The notes below the pieces were generated by a model. The model did no database searches and was not told the DNA's origin. It saw only the letters and a program-made list of their open reading frames with translations. Shown piece after piece: positions 34,213 through 46,048 of a stretch of DNA of 64,000 bases. Source of the DNA: Chlorops oryzae. Lineage: Eukaryota; Arthropoda; Insecta; Diptera; Chloropidae. Position numbers and translations under genes: made by a program. Positions within the stretch are counted from its first letter, which is position 1. The number at the start of each line of letters is the position of its first letter. The DNA lies in NCBI GenBank assembly GCA_020466095.1, contig CM035808.1:1710190-1774189 (forward strand), written 5' to 3'.

Positions 34213-37107
34213 ATGGAACCAAATGTGATCTTTGATAAGGACAAAAATCTTAAAGATCTCTTTCACGATAACATCCGACTTAAAACGTTCTATATGCTGC
34301 TCTGTTCGACAAAACGCTCCCGTCCTGCTGGCTTCCACCTGCAGGGTGAAGCACTTTTTGACAGCTCGAAGGTGGAACGTTTAGGAACAAGGGAAGAGAA
34401 AGAAATGATTCTCCTGCAACTTATGATTCAATCATTGGAACGAATAAAGGAAAAATTGAGGAAGAATGCTGACTGCAAAGACGAAGGAAGAGTTAGAGAA
34501 CGTGTTCTCAAGGAATGCTTGTGTACGGCAATCGAAAAGTTGCTCCAATCAAAACGAGAAATCGATTGCCTCAAGCGACTTGAAGCCTCCAACAAAAGAC
34601 CGAGACCATTGACAAGAGCACGAAAGATACGTAAATCGAATGAATTCGGGTCAAAGAGTTCAAAAAAGCTGCCAACAAGTCAATCTACAAAATCGAATTC
34701 AATGCCAGAGATGCAGGCGGCTGTTCATGCAAATATATCGAAAGTGGAACATAAAAATTGGGTTGAATCGGGACCACAGCCAAGTAAAACTAAAGATTCT
34801 GAAAGGAAAATTTCAGCAAATCAGCTTACGGCAAAAACATCGCGAATTGATTTAAAAGAAAAGCCCCCAGAGCAACAAAATCAATCAAAACAAAGCATTT
34901 TCAAAAGAATTTTTTGGGGTTCTCGAAAGCAAGAATCATTATCGCCTGAACAAAGTTCGTCAGAGCGTAGTCTCTCAGTTCGGTTCTTCGACAGAGCCGA
35001 AGAAGCTAAAAACGACAGTGAAAATCAATCAAGACCAAAAAGAAGGACTAGAGCAGGATTTTCAAAAGAAATTTTTAATTTGCCATTCCAAAAAGACGAA
35101 CTTTTTCCGAAAAAGTATTTGAATCAAACAATTTTATATAACAGTTCCGAAGACCCCAGGCTCGACTGGCCACTGAGCACAGTTAAGAATGAGTCACCGG
35201 TTTGTTCAAGCCCTAAAAACCGAATTCCAAATCAAACACAGTCCCTAGATTCAATGCATTCTAATTTGACATTAAGGAGTCAAAGAAAATGGCCCTCGGT
35301 CGATGGTAACAAAGGAGCTCACAAGAGTTCTTCGGAATCAAGCGGCGAAAGCAATTCTTCAGGAACTACTCTGAAAAGCGTTTCTGGATGTACCAAACTA
35401 GATGTTTTCCAACTTTCACTTGGTCAAGACGTATCCTCAAAGGATAGCCCGAAAACGAGCAATCAGAAAATTCCTTCCGGTAACTGTGAGCGATGTTTTG
35501 GGGAAGGAAAATTTATACCGACCGATGAATCGTCTTTATTATTGAAAAGACAATCTGGTGGTGGAATAAGTGAAAAAGATATAGAGTTGTCCAAAGTAAT
35601 TATCACTCCGACTTATGATAGATCAGACGAAAGCGGGGACTGTCAACTTGATTTAAATACCGAACAGAAACTCTCCGAACCAATCGAAGCCGTCGATTCT
35701 CAAACAAGGATAATCTTTTCAGAAAAGTCATGTCAGTGCCACGGTGACGTCGGGCTACTGTCGGACCTCTCATTGACTTCGGTATTCAAGAATATGCTAG
35801 TCATACTCAGACCCGACTTGATGAGCAAACCGAAAACCTGTAAGACAAGAAGCAAAACATTAAACAATCTCCATCAAACGGAAACGAATGGTAAAATTCT
35901 TGGTCATACACTCTGTGAGAACACCCGGAACGATTTACAATCAGCAGCAGTAGTTAATTGCCTAAGCCCAGAGAGATGGTGTAAATTAAAGAAGAGACTG
36001 AGGGTACCAAGATTCCCAAAACCATTACCCAAGGAATTCATTTTGACCACTTCTCTTCGTGAGGATGCGGAAATTGTACGATGTCGTGCTATTAAATATC
36101 GAAGAAAATTGCAGGAATGGCGAGAAGAACGAAGAAAGCTTAAATCCATACTTGAGAAGAAGGCACTTTTGGAAGCCCTTAAGTTTGATCAGCGATCATC
36201 CGAATTCGAAATCGAAATCAATGCCAAAAACGGAATGAACCAGATAAATAAAACGGATTTTTCGAAGGAAGCCGTTCCCGGAAATACCTTGCCAAAATCT
36301 CAAAGAACTGAACTGAGTTTGAGCACAAGCAAAATCAAAGAAGGACAGATTTCGAAGGACAGTAGAGATTTTCCAAACCAATGTTGCCAATGTAAATGCA
36401 CAATTTGCGAGCGATTGTCCGAAAAAATACAACTTGACAATGAGAGGAACAAGGAACGGGTTTCGAACATTAGAAAAGACCTATTCTCGTACGGAAGAAT
36501 TCCGAGTTGGGAAGGGATTCAATGCAGTCTTTGTGGAAATGACAATTGTCCGTACAGTAAGATTGAACAGAACTTTCAGATTTGGCAATACAATATTTCG
36601 TTGTGCACTTCAGGTTTGAAATCGAAACAATCGACTTCGGTTTCAAATTCAATTCCAAATAGCCGATCGAGTAAAAACTTAGAAACGGACACGTATCTCT
36701 GTGTACTGGGCAATGTATCCGCTCATAATCAAATGATAAATGTGACAGAAGAAAACCGACGATCAATTGAAAAGACGAGAGATCGAAGAAAATTTGGCGG
36801 TTCTAACGACGCGAATAAAAATATAGAAAGGGATGACCATAAATTCTTAACCCATTTGAAAGGTATGGATGTTGCCTCACGTGAAGTTTCCAAAAAATTG
36901 TGGACAAAGTTGAGTTCAGAGAATACGAAGGATCCAATTCAGAAAGAAAAGCAAATTAAAGAGCGAAATAAAGCACGGATCTTGTTAGAGGAAGAAAATA
37001 GTCGGTTACATGAGGACGATAGCTTCTTGGAGACCATTGACTCGTGCTATCGTGAGCGTGCCAAGGCAAAATTAAAAGTCAAACACAAAGTGAAATTTTC
37101 AAAATAA
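34213..37107 (+). CDS. Unidentified 964-aa Ser/Lys-rich protein
   Basis: This is a single uninterrupted frame from ATG (context ACGATGG) to TAA. The N-terminal 130 residues are predicted helical and charged (KNLKDLFHDNIRLKTFYMLL, then IQSLERIKEKLRKN). A long polar middle follows, with a helical RRKLQEWREERRKLKS segment at roughly residues 635-650. The C-terminal third has CxxC-type clusters (CQCKCTICERLSEK and CSLCGNDNCPYSK) that could bind zinc. There is also CERCFGEGKF near residue 430. No membrane segment is seen. A frame of this length in AT-rich DNA cannot be chance. I do not recognise the family. It lies in tandem with similar polar genes on both sides and on the same strand. It may share their regulation. 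Confidence 0.8.
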   Translation: MEPNVIFDKDKNLKDLFHDNIRLKTFYMLLCSTKRSRPAGFHLQGEALFDSSKVERLGTREEKEMILLQLMIQSLERIKEKLRKNADCKDEGRVRERVLKECLCTAIEKLLQSKREIDCLKRLEASNKRPRPLTRARKIRKSNEFGSKSSKKLPTSQSTKSNSMPEMQAAVHANISKVEHKNWVESGPQPSKTKDSERKISANQLTAKTSRIDLKEKPPEQQNQSKQSIFKRIFWGSRKQESLSPEQSSSERSLSVRFFDRAEEAKNDSENQSRPKRRTRAGFSKEIFNLPFQKDELFPKKYLNQTILYNSSEDPRLDWPLSTVKNESPVCSSPKNRIPNQTQSLDSMHSNLTLRSQRKWPSVDGNKGAHKSSSESSGESNSSGTTLKSVSGCTKLDVFQLSLGQDVSSKDSPKTSNQKIPSGNCERCFGEGKFIPTDESSLLLKRQSGGGISEKDIELSKVIITPTYDRSDESGDCQLDLNTEQKLSEPIEAVDSQTRIIFSEKSCQCHGDVGLLSDLSLTSVFKNMLVILRPDLMSKPKTCKTRSKTLNNLHQTETNGKILGHTLCENTRNDLQSAAVVNCLSPERWCKLKKRLRVPRFPKPLPKEFILTTSLREDAEIVRCRAIKYRRKLQEWREERRKLKSILEKKALLEALKFDQRSSEFEIEINAKNGMNQINKTDFSKEAVPGNTLPKSQRTELSLSTSKIKEGQISKDSRDFPNQCCQCKCTICERLSEKIQLDNERNKERVSNIRKDLFSYGRIPSWEGIQCSLCGNDNCPYSKIEQNFQIWQYNISLCTSGLKSKQSTSVSNSIPNSRSSKNLETDTYLCVLGNVSAHNQMINVTEENRRSIEKTRDRRKFGGSNDANKNIERDDHKFLTHLKGMDVASREVSKKLWTKLSSENTKDPIQKEKQIKERNKARILLEEENSRLHEDDSFLETIDSCYRERAKAKLKVKHKVKFSK

Positions 37108-37769
37108 AAAACAGAGAAATATTGCATCTCTTGTGATTATCGCCACTTTTTGAAATCCCCCACGATTGGGGATGATATCGACCATCATTGAACTCTGAAA
37201 GAGTTTCGGAAAAAATGGACTTTAAATGTTTGAACTGTAATTCTGCCCATTATCAGTTCGGCACTAATCGCGTTCCAGTTTTTCTCGAATTGTTTTTATT
37301 CAATGATGTCATATGAACTTCAATCCTGCTGATTTCAATAAGTGTAGATATCGCTAGGGGGCCGTACCAAGTAGTGCCTGTAAAAATATGATAAAGTATG
37401 AAAAATAAAAATTAATTCAAGTTGACTTAGCTCTGATTAATGGATTTACTTTGTAAGACTATAGAAACCTGAAGCATATTTAAACGGTCCTGTGAGAATC
37501 GGAGTGACTTTCACATATCGTCAAATCGAGGGTCCGTTTATCAAAACTTTCGTTTTTCAAAAATATTCTATATACACGAAAGCATCGACATTCGATGTTC
37601 TTTGTCTTTAAAGTCTATTTTTTTTTCATTAATTTTTTTTTTTTCACAAAATTCAAAAATTTTGCAGAATGTGTTTTCCTTTTCTTCCTTTTCCGGAATT
37701 AATGACAATTTGGCTTTAAAAAGTACAAGGCCTTCAGTAGCCATCCACTCTTAATTACCATATATCGAA

Positions 37770-40700
37770 ATGAGTGAATCGAGCGAAAGTCTCCTGAGCT
37801 TTGAAGTTCGGACGACAGACCACAACGAATTTAGTCCCTTTTCAAAACAACAAAAACAAAAGGTTCGATATAATTTGGGTGCAGAGTGTGATAAACGAGA
37901 CCATAGAAAGCAAGTGAACTATGCAAGTCCAAGTGATCATTCGAACTATTCAGCATGCTCTCTCACCCACGAATTCGGTAACATCGATAGCAAGGAGGCT
38001 TTTGGCATATCCCAATCGCATTGGAGAAACTGTGGACAATTCGATGGGTCGGATTTAGAAATAAGCCGTAAACCGCAGGGAACTTCCAGAAGGAAGGCCG
38101 CATCAAATGCGGGAGGGGTTTGCGCTTGCGTAAGATCGCCATGCGAAGACATTTTTTATAATGATTCGGATAGCAATGATTCCGACCGGAGTGCGGACGG
38201 TTTGAGCACAGAAATGTTCGATAGAAGAAATCATCGATTGGGAGGTAGAGGAAGAGATAGCATATACTTGGACGAATCGAAACCTCGAAGAGTTGCGAGA
38301 AGAAAAAAAGATATGAGTTTAGACTATAACGAAAGAAGTGGTAGTGAAAACGATTCAAGAAATTTAAGGAGGAATCGAAATCCAAATTCTGTTAGAGAAC
38401 TAAGCAAAGAAGAAAGTTTGATTTGGAATGCTAAAAAAGTTAAGCCAAATAAGAGAAATCTTGAAACCGAAAGTTATAGAAGGACTTCCACTAGCGAACC
38501 GATCAATAGTAACAAACAAAAGAAGCTAATTGACGGAGGAAATCATTCTCTCAAGAGCAGTAGTGACGATGGCCAGGAAAATGAAGAACAATATCAAAAC
38601 AGAGTAGCACCGGAGAAAGTCACCGCCAGCAGGAGATCAAGAGTAGACCAAATATTAGCTACTGGAAGAACATTATATCAAGATGATAAAAAGGCTAAAA
38701 ATTTCAAGACTCATAAAAAAGATATGATGATAAGCAGCTATGAAGATAGAAAAGAAAGATACAAGTATAAGCCAGTAAATTCAGGGATTTCCAAAGATCA
38801 AAGCAACAAGAAAGTACAAAGAGAAGAGAGAAATCTTAGTTCAAGAGGAAGAAGTGGGTCCAATAGCAGCCACGAAGAGATGTTGAATCAAAATACGGTT
38901 TGTAAAGGAAAAATCAAGCAAAGAAAGGGCGACGTTTTCTTAACAAGTTCGAGAGAATTAATCGATAGTGATATGAGTAACGAATCAAGCTTAATTAGAT
39001 CTCTGAATGTAGGTAAATCCGAACGACCAAAAAATGAGAATAAACCAGAGAAAGATAAGAAAAGATCTGGTCGTGTCGATCAAAATACGGGTTGCAAAGG
39101 AAAAATAAAGCATACAAGGGGCGATTTTTTCTTAACCAGTTCTAGAGAAACCATTGATAGTGATGAGAGTGAAAATTCAAGATACTATAGAAATTTGAAT
39201 AGTACACAATTGAAAAGACGGGAAAACAAGGATAAACAAGAAGACAAAAAAATCTCGGAGTTTTCTGCGAAGAAGTAGATCCAGTAGTAGTCAAAGAGAA
39301 GTATTGGATCAAAGAACGGAATGCAAAGGAAAAATAAAGCAAACAAAGGGTGACTTTTTTTTAACGAGTTCAAGAGAAACAATCGATAGTGATTTGAGTG
39401 ATGAACCAGGCTTACATAGAACTCTGAGTATAGCAAAATCGAAAGGACGAAAAGGCAAGGACAGAGAAAACGAAGAGATAAGAAATAGATCTACCAGCAG
39501 CAATAAGGAAATAACGGAACAAACTATGCGATGCAATAAGAAAATAAAACAAAAAAAGGACGACTTTTTGATCACCAAATATGGTGAAACCATCGGCAGT
39601 GATGCGAGTAATAATTCAAGCCCTCATAGAATTCAAAATGTTGCTCATTTAAAAAGAGTGAAAAGTAACAATACAGAAATAAACGCAAAAAATAGCTATG
39701 ATGCTATAAAGGCAAGAAATAGCTTCAATAGCAATGATACCCTAAATAACAATCAACGAAAACCTCAACATTTTTCGAACTCCAAAAGTCATACCGTCGA
39801 AAAAAAATCTCGAAAATCGCAAAGTATTTTCCTGGACGATAAAAATTTTAAAAGGAGTGACATTGATAAGAAAGATATATTTATAACCAGTAGAGAGAAC
39901 AAGGCGAGGAATGAATTGAAGGCAAATAGAGACAAGATGTACAAAGCCGAGGAAAGCATACAATCCGAAAAGAAATTGGATGCTTTAAAGGGGACATCAA
40001 GAAGTGCGGAGAGCTCCTCAACCAAACGACAAAACCATGGTTTCGAAATAAGTGACATAGAAGAGAAAACAACACAAACGCGAAATAAGGCTCCCGATCA
40101 AGGATTTAACAAAAGCAGGGGAAATCAAATAAAAAGGAATTCCATAGACGAACAAAGTCTGGAAAAAACTTATTATAGTCCGAGCATGATAGGTAATAAT
40201 TCCAACTTAGAAAGAAATTATCAAGAGAAATGTTTCTGTTCATGCTCTCAGAAGGCTAATGGAAACTCACCAGAATATTATGCTCCACCTCAAGGGAACA
40301 ATGATATATGTTCTTATAGTCATCATCCTTGCAATTGTAATGTACCAAATAACTCTGATCATTTTGCAACAGGAGCTCAATCGAACAAACAAAATTTGGA
40401 CCAAAATGAATATAGAGAATTTCGTTTATATCAAGAGAATAAATCCAGTAGAAAAATAAAACCGGACGTGTTAATAAAGCGCTGTGTAGGCTTCAATTGT
40501 GACGGAGAAAATATTGGGACTCCTTATTCACATAAGCAGACGACTGATAGCCCAAGAAGTGTCGTGGTGCCTAGCACTTCGACAAGTCCTAAAACCCAAT
40601 CAAGTGGCAACACACCGCTGCTCGGAGACATTGAAAGTAGTAAGTACTCCCAACACACGAACCAAAATACTACTTCTCCCAGAAGAAATCGACTTAAAAT

Positions 40701-42099
40701 GAGAACTAAGAGAGAAAGCAGCGGTTCGGACCGATCCAGTTCGCTTTTGTTGAAGTTTCTACCACCCCAGGCTCGTAATAGAAATGGATCAAACGTAAAA
40801 AACGATTTTTATTTTCAGAAAAACAGCAACAACCCGTCAATGGGAACTCATCCGAGAGATCATCATCAAATCGATAAGGAAGAAACAAACAGAGGTTGGT
40901 TTCGCAGTCGGTCGAAAAGTAATGAGCCGAACAATGACACAGTTAAAGCGAACCGTTCCAAGCCACAAAAAGTTTCGGGGAAAAAGCACTCGAAAGATAT
41001 TGTACTCAGTCCCATAAGATCCGCTAACTGGAAGAACAGCAGCAAAAGAGAAGATTTCGGTGAGAGCGAGAAAAATAATTCGATTTTGTCGACCTCAACC
41101 GAAACCTTAGTACCGCAAAATGAGTGCAACTGCACATCAATTTGTGAGGACCAAAGTTCCTGTCACGATCACAATTACGTCTGCTCAATCCCTAACGGAG
41201 AAATCAACCATGAATTGAAGTCACTTGTGGAATGTATCATAAAGCAAGAAATCTTAAAAGGAAAAGAAGAAAACAACAATAATGAAGCAGAGAAAACAGT
41301 TCCGATTAATTCTATTTACAGACGTTGCAGCTCAGAATTTTTAACCAAAAATTGTTCCTCAGGAAATTGCTGCACCTTACCCTATTCTTCTTCTTCGTCA
41401 TCAAATTGTTCTGTGGGAGCATGCCTCCAACCAAAGAAAGGAGTAACGTCCTGCTGTATTCAAACCCCTCAACACTTTCAGAACAACATCCCACAACAAT
41501 ATCATATTGAACCGAAATTTAGAACCAATGAACAACTCGAGAACCAGTATCAATATCAATGCCAAAACGGGAATTCGAATATGCCAGTGCCTCCGATACA
41601 TGTTCAGACTACTCCCATGTACCCTGGTCAACCTATACACAATCCTACCATTCCACCACCGTCTTGCACGTACTGCTGCTTTCCGAATTTCGGTTTTAAC
41701 TACAGTCACATACCAATGGGAAGTATTGAGCCACAATTCCCGGATTGCAATAACAATGCCACAGACTGGTGTGATTTGACCGAATCTTCAACACCACGTC
41801 ACTGTAATGCCTACAATCGATCTCTTTTGACCTACTATGTCAGTCAATACAGACAGAAATCGTTCGAATGTTGTGCCGGAATGAATTCTCATTCTAGACC
41901 CTTGCATAACTATTGCAGCGGTGGGAGTCTACCCTTTACAAAAAAGCGAATCGGAACAATGCCTTGCCCGAGAAACGTTAATCAGCCAAATGGTTACGAT
42001 GCCGTGTATAATCCAATCATGAAGCAAGATAACGAGGGAAGAGAAAATGGAAAACCATGCAGAAGAGTTAGTTTTTGTGATGAGAACTGGGATTTGTAA
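37770..42099 (+). CDS. Unidentified repeat-containing protein of about 1,440 aa with one frame break
   Basis: Two frames, 37770-39278 (ATG start, context ATCGAAATG) and up to 42099, read as one gene. An A7 run at about 39246-39252 separates them. With one A fewer the frames join and the sequence continues as KSRSFLRRSRSSSSQREVL, matching the same position of the neighbouring repeat. Four tandem repeats of about 50-60 residues span the join, each with CKGKIKQ.KGDFFLTSSRE followed by IDSD, the last one diverged (CNKKIKQKKDDFLITKYGET). After a polar stretch, the C-terminal part is rich in Cys, His, Pro and Asn (FCSCSQ, CSYSHHPCNCN, CNCTSICEDQSSCHDH). It ends in RRVSFCDENWDL. No known domain was recognised. 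The repeat spanning the break argues for an indel, not separate genes. Confidence 0.75.
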
Positions 42100-42477
42100 T
42101 GTTTTTTGTTAAACCTTTTTCATCTTTTGAAGACTTTAAGAGTTGTCTCACTTGAGCTAAGAACCTTCGAAAAAAAGTAATGGAGTAAGGCATTCTTTTT
42201 TTCAAAGGTTTTTGGAGTATTTGAGACAATTGTTAATCTCTCAAGATATCAAGGGCTCGAGAAAAACGTGACCTTTACCATGATTTTTGAAAAATTAAAT
42301 ATTTAAAGAGAGGTTTTGTGTTTTCTTTTTTCCAAATTTTCGAAAAATTCGAGCATCAAGCGAAGATCTGCCAATGAAGTGATTTACCCTCATACAGCCG
42401 CCAGGACGATTTAAGTTTGACTTTACTTGAATACTAAAATCGAACAGTAATAAATCTGACCATTATTGGTACCTTTT

Positions 42478-43124
42478 CATACCCGCACACTCAGTGTCGA
42501 TAAAATATGTATAGAAATGATCGGTGTCACCAGGGTATTCGATTTAGACATACCCTTCGGTCTGTATGTCAGTCTATATACAGTTTTTCTTATCGAAGAA
42601 GTTCAGCTATCTTGACGAAATTTGGTATGCGTGTTTACGGGAACATGAGTAAGAACAAGGACCATTTTTATAGGTTACCTCCCGTACTATGGGTAGTTAT
42701 GAAAATCACAAAACCTCATATAAAATGAAATGGACATACTTATAAATATATACAAAATTGACGTATATATTTCTATAGTGATAAATATCCTCTACAATTT
42801 TCTTGATCAGCCTATTATTAAGGGCACCTCCATCACTAGAGTCTGTCACGAAAATCCCAAAAACTGACGCAAAATCAGTTTTTCGAGATATTTCCGGTGA
42901 AATTTCCAAAACTTTCAAAAGTGGCCGTTCCAAAAGGGCGGGTTTCATAAAGGAAAACTTGTCATATGAGGTCCTCATTGTCTTGAAAATCTGCCGAACC
43001 ATTTTCCTAATTGTCGCTGTCTGATTTCCTGATTTCAAATATATTCACACTTGTATAGCTAACCCTTTATCTTTGTCGGGTATTGTATGGTCAGGTTCGC
43101 CTGTCAATAAAACCCTTATTTGTT
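42478..43124 (+). mobile_element. DINE-1/Helentron-like element, copy C (diverged)
   Basis: It starts ATACCCGCACACTCAGTGTCG, and a middle block GACGAAATTTGGTATGCGTG is shared with the 57.9-kb copy. Near the right end it has GTCGGGTATTGTATGGTCAG, a degenerate hairpin, and AAACCCTTATTTGTT. It is the most divergent of the four copies. Confidence 0.65.
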
Positions 43125-43730
43125 ACCGGTTTCAGGTTGGACAGGAGACACTTGCTTCGTTTGGTAGGTATATTGGTACCGCCTAATGGTAGGTATTCCT
43201 ACCATCTTTTTTCGCATTCACCTAGTGAGCAGTTAAAGTTATGGTTCACGTTCAAAGCTTGCTTTTCGGGTGATATCGGTATTGGGGTTCGCCTGGGAAA
43301 ATCCGAGAAAGTGTTCGTCGTTACACCGCCAACTGTGGGTGCAAACGGGTTTTTAAAAGAATTGTTGACCGATATCTTATGGGTTTTCACAATTAATTTT
43401 ATTTATTCAAAATATAAAGAGATCCCAATTATTAATTGAAATTTTTCCTACAAGAAAATCGGACCCTCAACTTCTCCACTGAGCGAAAGTACTTAGTATA
43501 AACCGTCGTTAGCACTGAGGGGAATATGTCAACTAAAATACGATGGAAAAGATTTGTATGAAAATTGTAAAATCTTTTATACATTTTTCGTACAAGTTTT
43601 GCCACTATTATTTCAAGTTGCCACACCCCACTTGTGAGACACGAAGAATATCTTTATACTTAGAGGAACTATTATGCGAGAGGGAAGATATCGAAGTCCA
43701 CAACATCATCGCTTAGCCACCATTCACGAG

Positions 43731-44051
43731 TTAGCTGTTCACTTCAACTCCGAAGACCCGTTGTTCGCTAGTTTTTATTATATTTATTGAACAGGACGAT
43801 AGTTTGATACAGCCGTATCCTTTTCTGATATCCTCACAATCCAAAATGCAGGAACAATTTTTGCTTTGCGCTCTCGCTTCATATTCCCTGTACCGATTCA
43901 CATGATGCATGACAATGCAATCGGTATGAGATTCACCCGCGGTGCCATTGCCTTGATGACAATGATTGTCACACCAGTTACACTGGATTTGGTCATTCTG
44001 ACAAAAGCCATTGTAATTTATGTAACATCCACATGGATCATACCAAGCCAT
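43731..44051 (-). CDS. Small Cys-rich protein, 106 aa
   Basis: A minus-strand frame starts at ATG in AAATAATGG and reads MAWYDPCGCYINYNGFCQ, then CNWCDNHCHQGNG, NCSCILDCEDIRKGYGC and SSCSINIIK before the stop. It has about 14 Cys in 106 residues, with C-x-C, C-x2-C and C-x3-C spacings. It has no hydrophobic signal peptide, so an intracellular metal-binding or disulfide-linked structural role seems more likely than secretion. That is inference. It is the only minus-strand gene inside the plus-strand cluster. No promoter or homologue is recognised. Confidence 0.55.
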   Translation of the reverse strand: MAWYDPCGCYINYNGFCQNDQIQCNWCDNHCHQGNGTAGESHTDCIVMHHVNRYREYEARAQSKNCSCILDCEDIRKGYGCIKLSSCSINIIKTSEQRVFGVEVNS

Positions 44052-44282
44052 TATTTTTGGACAAGTTCTCAAAGTCCTTTTCAATGAATATATTAAAAAT
44101 AGGACGAATGCGTTGAGATTATATTGTTTTTTTTTTAGCAGTTTTTATGGGTCATTTCAAAATTTATATATTTAATTATTAATTTAATTTTTTGACATTT
44201 AAAAGTTGAAAAAAAAAAGTTTTTAAAACTTTCGAACATTTTCGCAAACGCCATATTTTCACAGTAAAAAAAAAACTATATC

Positions 44283-44860
44283 TTCTTCTTCTTGCGAGTT
44301 TAACTATCCGGTCTATCCCGGTCCGCAAACGCGACCAGTTATTCAATTTTGTTCTGTCGGTTGCATCATCTAGGTAAGTCCTACAGCCTCTAGGTCCCAT
44401 TTTATTGTGTCCATCCAGCGCTGTTTCGGACGCCCCTTTTCTGCAACTTGGATTTCAGTGCGTAGCCTTTCTTTGCCAAAGTCTCCTCATTTGCTCTCAG
44501 GACGTGTCATACCAGCGTAGCCTTGCTTCTCGCATTTTCCCAATAATTGGCGCAACTCCATAGCGTCTAAGGATGTCTACGTTTGGAACATGATCAAGAC
44601 GAGTGAGTCCGGATATCCAGCGAAGCATCTTTGTTTCCATAACACTAACCTTTCTTTCTGATACTTTCGTTGCTGGTAGACATTCGGTACTATAAAGAGC
44701 GACTGCCTGACTGTGCGGTAAATTTTGGATTTTAAGCGGTCGCTTTTTTCTTATAGTTCTTGAGTGCTTTTGGTGTTTGCACCTACAAAAAGGTTGGCCT
44801 GAAGAACAATATTGGGCCTCGGTTGAAGTTTTCGTCTGATTGCGTCTTCGTTTTTTTTAT
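44283..44860 (-). mobile_element. Degraded LINE (RTE-like) reverse transcriptase C-terminus
   Basis: Reading the minus strand with frame changes gives pieces in order: YRTVRQAVALYSTE.LPAT, SERKVSVMETKMLRWISG, LTRLDHVPNVDILRRYGVAP, MREARLRW, and TALDGHNKMGPRGCRTYLDD. The ETKMLRW.SG.TR.DHV..DI...GVAPI..K.REARLRW series is the typical 3' half of RTE/BovB-type LINEs. Stops and shifts show it is dead. A trinucleotide CTT run lies at its 3' side. Confidence 0.8.
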
Positions 44861-45157
44861 TTTAATAATGAAATCAGGTTATTTACTCTAGAAGAGTCAG
44901 AGCGGCGTTTTTCGTCCTTATGCGCTGCTCACTGTTTGCAGTTTTTTAGGGGATATATCAGATTCTTCCCAAGGTGTATTTAATACACCTTGGTTTTTCC
45001 CTAAAGTTATTTTATATTACAATCACATAGGCCTGTTCAAAAAAACATACTTAACAAAGCTGCAAGTCCCCTTCTTGATGAGTTTATAATCAAAAATTTT
45101 GATTTTCTAAATTTTTCTTTTAATATTTTCTTTTTCAAAAAACAAAGCCCGGCAAAA

Positions 45158-45811
45158 ATGTCCTGCTACGCGCCTTGTTATATGCCAGACTTCCTTTTGT
45201 CAAAGAAATTGAGGGACATAAAAGAGAAAAAATGCATGTGCGAGAAGGATTGCGTGGACGTTAGCCTTAGACGGATGCCACAGCGTGACAAGTGCTGGAA
45301 TGCTGCTTTAACAGATTATTTGCACTGTTCGACGTGCCAAAGCGAGCAGCGGAGGCGGGACGCTCTCGCGGCCTCAACACTCGAAAATTGCCGGCAAAGA
45401 AAAACCGTCGCTGGCCTCAAACCGGTACCGTTCATATTTAAGCCAGCATACGAACCGATCAGGTTCCTCAATTATGGTTACACAGAACACGATTGCTTTG
45501 CCCAACAAGAGCTCTGCAATCCTTGCAAAAGCATCGAGAATCGAAGGAAGAAGAACAAGCGTCTTATCAATTGCTTGAAGAAGTACTACATCGAGAAGGT
45601 CACATCGAACTCGAAGCCAGTAGAGCAGTATATGCGCAAATATATGAGCGAGTTTTATAATCCTTGCGGTCACGGTTATCCGATGTTCAGTCTACGATAT
45701 AACACTGGATGCCCAACCACGTGTGCAACGCAGCAGCAGCAACGCAGCATCCGTCCAAGAGCAAACGCCAGGACATTTAGGCAGGGTTGTTATTGCAATT
45801 CATATTCATGA
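45158..45811 (+). CDS. Unidentified Cys-rich basic protein, 217 aa
   Basis: An ATG in a good context (GGCAAAAATG) opens an uninterrupted frame ending TGA. The sequence starts MSCYAPCYMPDFLLSKKLRD. Cys pairs are spread along the length (CMCEKDC, CSTCQ, CNPCK, NPCGHGYPMF, GCPTTC, GCYCNS), with basic patches (NRRKKNKRLINCLKKYY). The N-terminal MSCYAPCYMP and C-terminal GCYCNSYS are compositionally like small sperm-tail cysteine proteins of flies, but I cannot show homology. There is no signal peptide or TM segment. AATAAA occurs 18 nt after the stop. Confidence 0.75.
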   Translation: MSCYAPCYMPDFLLSKKLRDIKEKKCMCEKDCVDVSLRRMPQRDKCWNAALTDYLHCSTCQSEQRRRDALAASTLENCRQRKTVAGLKPVPFIFKPAYEPIRFLNYGYTEHDCFAQQELCNPCKSIENRRKKNKRLINCLKKYYIEKVTSNSKPVEQYMRKYMSEFYNPCGHGYPMFSLRYNTGCPTTCATQQQQRSIRPRANARTFRQGCYCNSYS

Positions 45812-45828
45812 GAAAAGAGTTTCAAAAG

Positions 45829-45834
45829 AATAAA
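45829..45834 (+). terminator. Polyadenylation signal AATAAA
   Basis: AATAAA lies 18 nt after the stop of the 45158 gene, and a second AATAAA overlaps it a few bases on. The distance is short but usual for compact fly genes. Confidence 0.5.
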
Positions 45835-46048
45835 AATAAAATTCTAGAAAATCACTTTAAAAATCGCATCGCCTTTTTTTTTTTTTAAGGAATCGTAGCA
45901 GTTTGGAAAAGTATTTCTCAATCCATATACAGTTCATTTCCTGTAAGAAATCTTTCTTTCTTCCTTTTTTTTTTGTAAAAATAAAAATTTCAAATTTTCA
46001 GTGAAAAAAAAGAAATTAAAAAAAAATTTTTTTTTTTTTATCGCAATT

